Assembly (NCBI GenBank): GCA_031291335.1
Contig: JARLJF010000134.1
Location: 1-35,540, forward strand
Origin: Pandoraea sp.
GTDB taxonomy: Bacteria > Pseudomonadota > Gammaproteobacteria > Burkholderiales > Burkholderiaceae
Direction: 5' to 3'
Length of the DNA: 35,540 nucleotides
A program made the position numbers and the translations under genes. Positions within the stretch are counted from its first letter, which is position 1; each line of letters starts with the position of its first letter. Positions 32,928-35,540 of the stretch are shown piece after piece. The notes beneath the pieces are model-generated. The model worked only from the letters and a program-made list of their open reading frames with translations, was not told the DNA's origin and did not search any database.

Positions 32928-33548
32928 TCAGGCCTTCGGACGACGCAGATCGAACATCGGCCCGATCTCGGCATAGTCACCAAGATACCCCGCGCGCATC
33001 ACCGGATGTGCCTTCGCCGTATCGAACAGACCGTCCTCGCTCAAGTACTCGCGGCGGATGTGCACCCCGACCACCTGCCCCAGGGCCAGCCAGTTGTCCA
33101 TCGGCTTGCCGTCGAGCCCCTGCAAGCGCACGATCTGGAGCAGCTTGCACTCGAGCGACGCAGGCGACTCAGCCACATGAGGAACGGCCACATTGACGCC
33201 GGGTGCCTTCGTCAATCCGGCCAACTCGAACTCGTCGACGTCATGCGGCACCGGTGCCGAGGTTCGGTTCATCGACTCAACAAGCGACTTGCTCGTCAGA
33301 TTCCAGACGAATTCACGTGTGGCTTCGATATTGGCAATGGAGTCCTTGAATCCCTCACTGCAAAAACCGATGATCGGCGGGAACGTCGCGAAGGCACCGA
33401 AGAAGCTATAAGGGGCGAGGTTGGTTCGGCCCTGCGCATCGCGGCTGGAAATCCAGCCGATCACACGCGGTGCGACGATGGCCTTGAACGGATCGTGGGA
33501 AAGACCATGGCCTTTGGCCGGGTCGTAGAAATGAACGTCGTTGGACAT
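32928..33548 (-). CDS. flavin reductase family protein (FMN-binding split barrel)
   Basis: The 206-residue protein has the flavin-reductase-like domain: 'RVIGWISSRDAQGRTNLAPYSFFGAFATFPPIIGFC' (28-63) is the FMN-binding core, with 'DSIANIEATREFVWNLTS' and 'LECKLLQIVRLQG' following. Members of this group reduce or carry flavin for partner oxygenases or act on small flavin-dependent substrates. No partner oxygenase is adjacent; the nearest oxygenase-like gene is at 28,949, too far to call a pair. It lies upstream of the NuoM-like gene on the same strand, but 467 bases of non-coding DNA make co-transcription unlikely. Confidence 0.87.
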   Translation of the reverse strand: MSNDVHFYDPAKGHGLSHDPFKAIVAPRVIGWISSRDAQGRTNLAPYSFFGAFATFPPIIGFCSEGFKDSIANIEATREFVWNLTSKSLVESMNRTSAPVPHDVDEFELAGLTKAPGVNVAVPHVAESPASLECKLLQIVRLQGLDGKPMDNWLALGQVVGVHIRREYLSEDGLFDTAKAHPVMRAGYLGDYAEIGPMFDLRRPKA

Positions 33549-33645
33549 GGGGCGAGGACGAGGTTAAGAGGTATCCGGTGATGCTAGCGCACTCCGTCAT
33601 CTCGTGTTGCCCGGCTGTTCAGTTGCGCGGTTGCGTTGGCCGCCA

Positions 33646-34158
33646 TCAGGCAGACGCGCCACGCCCGAGGCGCTCGATCACCGTCTTGTGCGCCGGCCAC
33701 TGCGCCGCGAGCGCCGCCGGGTCGGCCATCTCGAAGTCCTCGAACGCGAAACCGGGGGCGACGGTGCATCCGACCAGCGAGTAGCGCGTCGACGGCGCGG
33801 GCTGCGCGGCGAACCAGTGCCCGGCGGGCACCATGTGCTGAAGATGCTCACCGCCTGCGACGTCGGCGCCGAGGCATGTCGTCGTCAGCTTGCCGGCCGG
33901 ATCGATCTCGTGAATCCAGAGCGTGCCGCCAAGATGGAAATGCCAGATCTCATCGCTGCGAATCCGATGGAAAGCCGAGAAATCTTCGGCTTCGAGCAGA
34001 TAGAGAATCGCGGTGGAAATGCTGCGCGGACCGGAGAAACCGTCCGGCAACGCGTGTGCCGCAATCGTGCCGGACGCACGGTAGGTTTCACGATAGTGCC
34101 CGCCTTCCGGATGCGGCTGTAGCCCGAGAGACGTGACGAGATCGGCGGCGGACGGCAT
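33646..34158 (-). CDS. cupin domain protein (DUF985)
   Basis: The 170-residue protein begins 'AADLVTSLGLQPHPEGGHYRETYRASG', the clear DUF985 opening. A cupin barrel follows with 'DEIWHFHLGGTLWIHEI' (metal-like His pair) and 'MVPAGHWFAAQP' (about 111-122), ending 'LVGCTVAPGFAFEDFEMADPAALAAQWP'. The family structure is known but its reaction is not. A strong AGGAG ribosome binding site lies 7 bases before the ATG. The gene lies 97 bases upstream of the flavin reductase on the same strand. Confidence 0.9.
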   Translation of the reverse strand: MPSAADLVTSLGLQPHPEGGHYRETYRASGTIAAHALPDGFSGPRSISTAILYLLEAEDFSAFHRIRSDEIWHFHLGGTLWIHEIDPAGKLTTTCLGADVAGGEHLQHMVPAGHWFAAQPAPSTRYSLVGCTVAPGFAFEDFEMADPAALAAQWPAHKTVIERLGRGASA

Positions 34159-34482
34159 GACGGACTCCTGAATAGGGATCGTGACAATCGAAACTAACGC
34201 GTTAAACGATGCGGACGATGCGAACGATAGCGCATCGCGGCAAGCATTTGGCCGCCGGATGCCTGTCGATTCATCTGACGAAACATAAATTCCATCTGAT
34301 AAAACGATTGGCCGAAAACCCTGCGCTTACACGCACGTCCTGCGGGCGGCATGAATAGAGGCTTGCCGCGCCATTTCGGCGCGGAACCGGCGAGAATTGC
34401 CGAATTATGCGACGATTGCCCCGTTGCGTCGCGCAAGGCGACGCGTTTTTCATTGCACGCGCCGCCACGGCGCCGTCAGACC
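34159..34482. other. divergent intergenic region between the cupin and FrnE-type genes
   Basis: This holds the promoters of both flanking genes. Seen within it are a perfect palindrome TAACGCGTTA (34,195-34,204) and a direct repeat CATCTGACGAAAC / CATCTGATAAAAC (34,272-34,284 and 34,293-34,305) spaced exactly 21 bases. A minus-strand open frame of 80 codons (34,194-34,436) covers it but has no clear ribosome binding site; I do not accept it as a gene. Confidence 0.4.
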
Positions 34483-35136
34483 ATGCCTGCCACACTCAAG
34501 ATTGACTTTGTTTCCGATGTCGCCTGTCCCTGGTGTGCCATCGGCCTTGCTTCACTGAAGACGGCACTCGGCCGTCTGGGCAACGAGGTCGAAGCCGACC
34601 TGCATTTCAGCCCGTTCGAACTCAACCCGGACATGCCGGCAGAAGGCGTCGCACTCGCCGATTACATGTCGCAGAAGTACGGACTGTCGCCGGAGCAATT
34701 GGCACAGAATCAGGCGAACATCAGCGCGCGTGCCGCGGCTGAAGGGTTCCCGATGCGCATGGATCTGCGCACGCACGCGTACAACACGTTCGACGCGCAT
34801 CGTCTGCTGCACTGGGCGCTGACGCTCGGCCAGGACAAGCAACTGGCGCTCAAGGAAGCCCTCCTGCGCGCCTATTTCGTCGAGGGAAAACGCACGAGTG
34901 ATCCGGAAGTTCTGGTCGACGCCGTGCAGCAAGCCGGCCTCGATCCGGCGCGAGCCCGCGAGATTCTGGCCACTGACGAATACGCCGAGCAGGTGCGCGC
35001 GCTTGAGCGTCATTACCAGAACCTCGGCATCCGTTCGGTGCCCGCGATCATCTTCAACAATCGCCATCTCATTAGCGGCGGCCAACCGCCGGAAGTCTTC
35101 GAGCAGGCCATCCGTCAGATTCTGGCCGAGGGCTGA
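34483..35136 (+). CDS. DsbA family oxidoreductase, FrnE type
   Basis: The 217-residue thioredoxin-fold protein has its redox motif CPWC at 15-18 ('FVSDVACPWCAIG'). A helical insertion follows ('YMSQKYGLSPEQLAQNQANISARAAAEGFPMRMD'), then a cis-proline loop 'GIRSVPAIIFNN'. The motif, insertion and absence of a signal peptide mark the FrnE/2-hydroxychromene-2-carboxylate isomerase-like branch, which is cytoplasmic and thought to help protect or reshuffle disulfides during oxidative stress. ATG 34483 is preferred because the upstream 44 codons are not family-like. An MFS gene follows after only 6 bases, so the two are co-transcribed. Confidence 0.9.
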   Translation: MPATLKIDFVSDVACPWCAIGLASLKTALGRLGNEVEADLHFSPFELNPDMPAEGVALADYMSQKYGLSPEQLAQNQANISARAAAEGFPMRMDLRTHAYNTFDAHRLLHWALTLGQDKQLALKEALLRAYFVEGKRTSDPEVLVDAVQQAGLDPARAREILATDEYAEQVRALERHYQNLGIRSVPAIIFNNRHLISGGQPPEVFEQAIRQILAEG

Positions 35137-35142
35137 TCCGTC

Positions 35143-35540
35143 ATGTCGTCGCTGCCCCCGACCGCCGATACGCCGGCGGCTGGCGCCCCTGCCGGGGTGC
35201 AATCGCACGAACCGCCTGCCACCGGACGTGGCCTCGCCATGACGGCGATCCTGCTCGCCGTCTCGCTGGCCAGTCTTGACACCGCCATCGCCAACACGGC
35301 GCTGCCGCAGATGGCGATTGATCTGAACACGACGCCGTCGGCATCGGTCTGGATCGTGAACGCCTACCAACTCGCGATGGTCGCGACGCTGCTCCCCTTT
35401 GCTTCGCTGGGCGAGCGTGTCGGCCACAAACGCGTCTTCATGTGGGGCGTGGCGGTGTTTCTCGTGGCGTCGCTACTCTGCGCCCTGTCGCCGACGCTCG
35501 GCGTTCTCGCCGGGGCTCGCGTGCTGCAAGGCGTGGGGGC
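35143..35540 (+). CDS. MFS exporter, DHA2 family, N-terminal part (cut by window end)
   Basis: The visible 132 residues include a Pro/Ala-rich cytoplasmic start (1-30), then 'LAMTAILLAVSLASLDTAIANTALPQMAIDLNTTPSASVWIVNAYQLAMV', the first two helices and motif D1 of 14-helix drug/proton antiporters. Motif A 'SLGERVGHKRVFMWG' and the start of motif C-side helices 'GARVLQGVGA' follow. It is therefore probably a multidrug or small-molecule exporter. The stop lies beyond the window. It begins 6 bases after the FrnE-type gene. Confidence 0.9.
   Translation, partial: MSSLPPTADTPAAGAPAGVQSHEPPATGRGLAMTAILLAVSLASLDTAIANTALPQMAIDLNTTPSASVWIVNAYQLAMVATLLPFASLGERVGHKRVFMWGVAVFLVASLLCALSPTLGVLAGARVLQGVG

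Noticed and set aside
34194..34436. 80-codon minus-strand frame in the cupin/FrnE intergenic region
   Set aside because: No ribosome binding site, no recognisable domain, and it covers the expected promoter region; kept only as an alternative explanation for the direct repeats.

Overview
The window is high-GC chromosomal DNA from a betaproteobacterium of the Burkholderiaceae. Pandoraea or a close relative is the best guess, made from the protein style, GC level and the ybgC-tolQRAB-pal-cpoB order; this is recognition from sequence, not a database result. No phage, insertion sequence, CRISPR array or rRNA was seen. One tRNA gene (tRNA-Lys, anticodon TTT) is present.

Region 1 (1-11,813) is ordinary housekeeping and accessory metabolism, mostly single genes. 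In order it holds a small conserved hypothetical, an exported EndoG-type nuclease, a tiny secreted peptide, a PaiB-type FMN-binding protein, a DUF2501 protein, an Mrr-like protein with an atypical catalytic motif, a GFA-type zinc protein and a PAP2 membrane phosphatase. These are followed by a TauE/SafE exporter, a phosphoribosyltransferase, a GcvR-like double-ACT protein, an SRPBCC protein, an IclR regulator and a beta-hydroxyacid dehydrogenase. Region 2 (12,046-17,418) is the complete Tol-Pal envelope operon ybgC-tolQ-tolR-tolA-tolB-pal-cpoB, which keeps the outer membrane joined to peptidoglycan and helps close it at division. A YeeE/YedE (TsuA-like) sulfur-compound permease follows, then tRNA-Lys with a good promoter and an intrinsic terminator.

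Region 3 (19,139-28,752) looks like an accessory metabolic module beginning just after the tRNA gene. An MFS importer is divergent from a class V PLP enzyme that lacks the cysteine-desulfurase cysteine loop, followed by a LysR regulator. Facing it is a tightly coupled five-gene operon: a four-domain rhodanese with only one canonical active-site cysteine, then a periplasmic binding protein, an ATPase and two permeases of the spermidine/putrescine/iron type (three of the four junctions are overlapping or touching). My working idea is that this module takes up and processes a sulfur-containing, probably amino-acid-like compound. That is inference from gene content and is the best candidate here for an undescribed system.

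Region 4 (28,800-35,540) starts with an AT-rich divergent promoter region and a fatty-acid-desaturase-like membrane oxygenase with an AT-rich interior. Next is a secreted protein of unknown function made of two gap-free repeats, each with a cysteine pair exactly 38 residues apart. A bidirectional terminator separates it from a solitary NuoM-like proton-pumping subunit. A flavin reductase, a DUF985 cupin, a FrnE-type DsbA oxidoreductase and the start of a DHA2-type MFS exporter, cut by the window end, complete the window.
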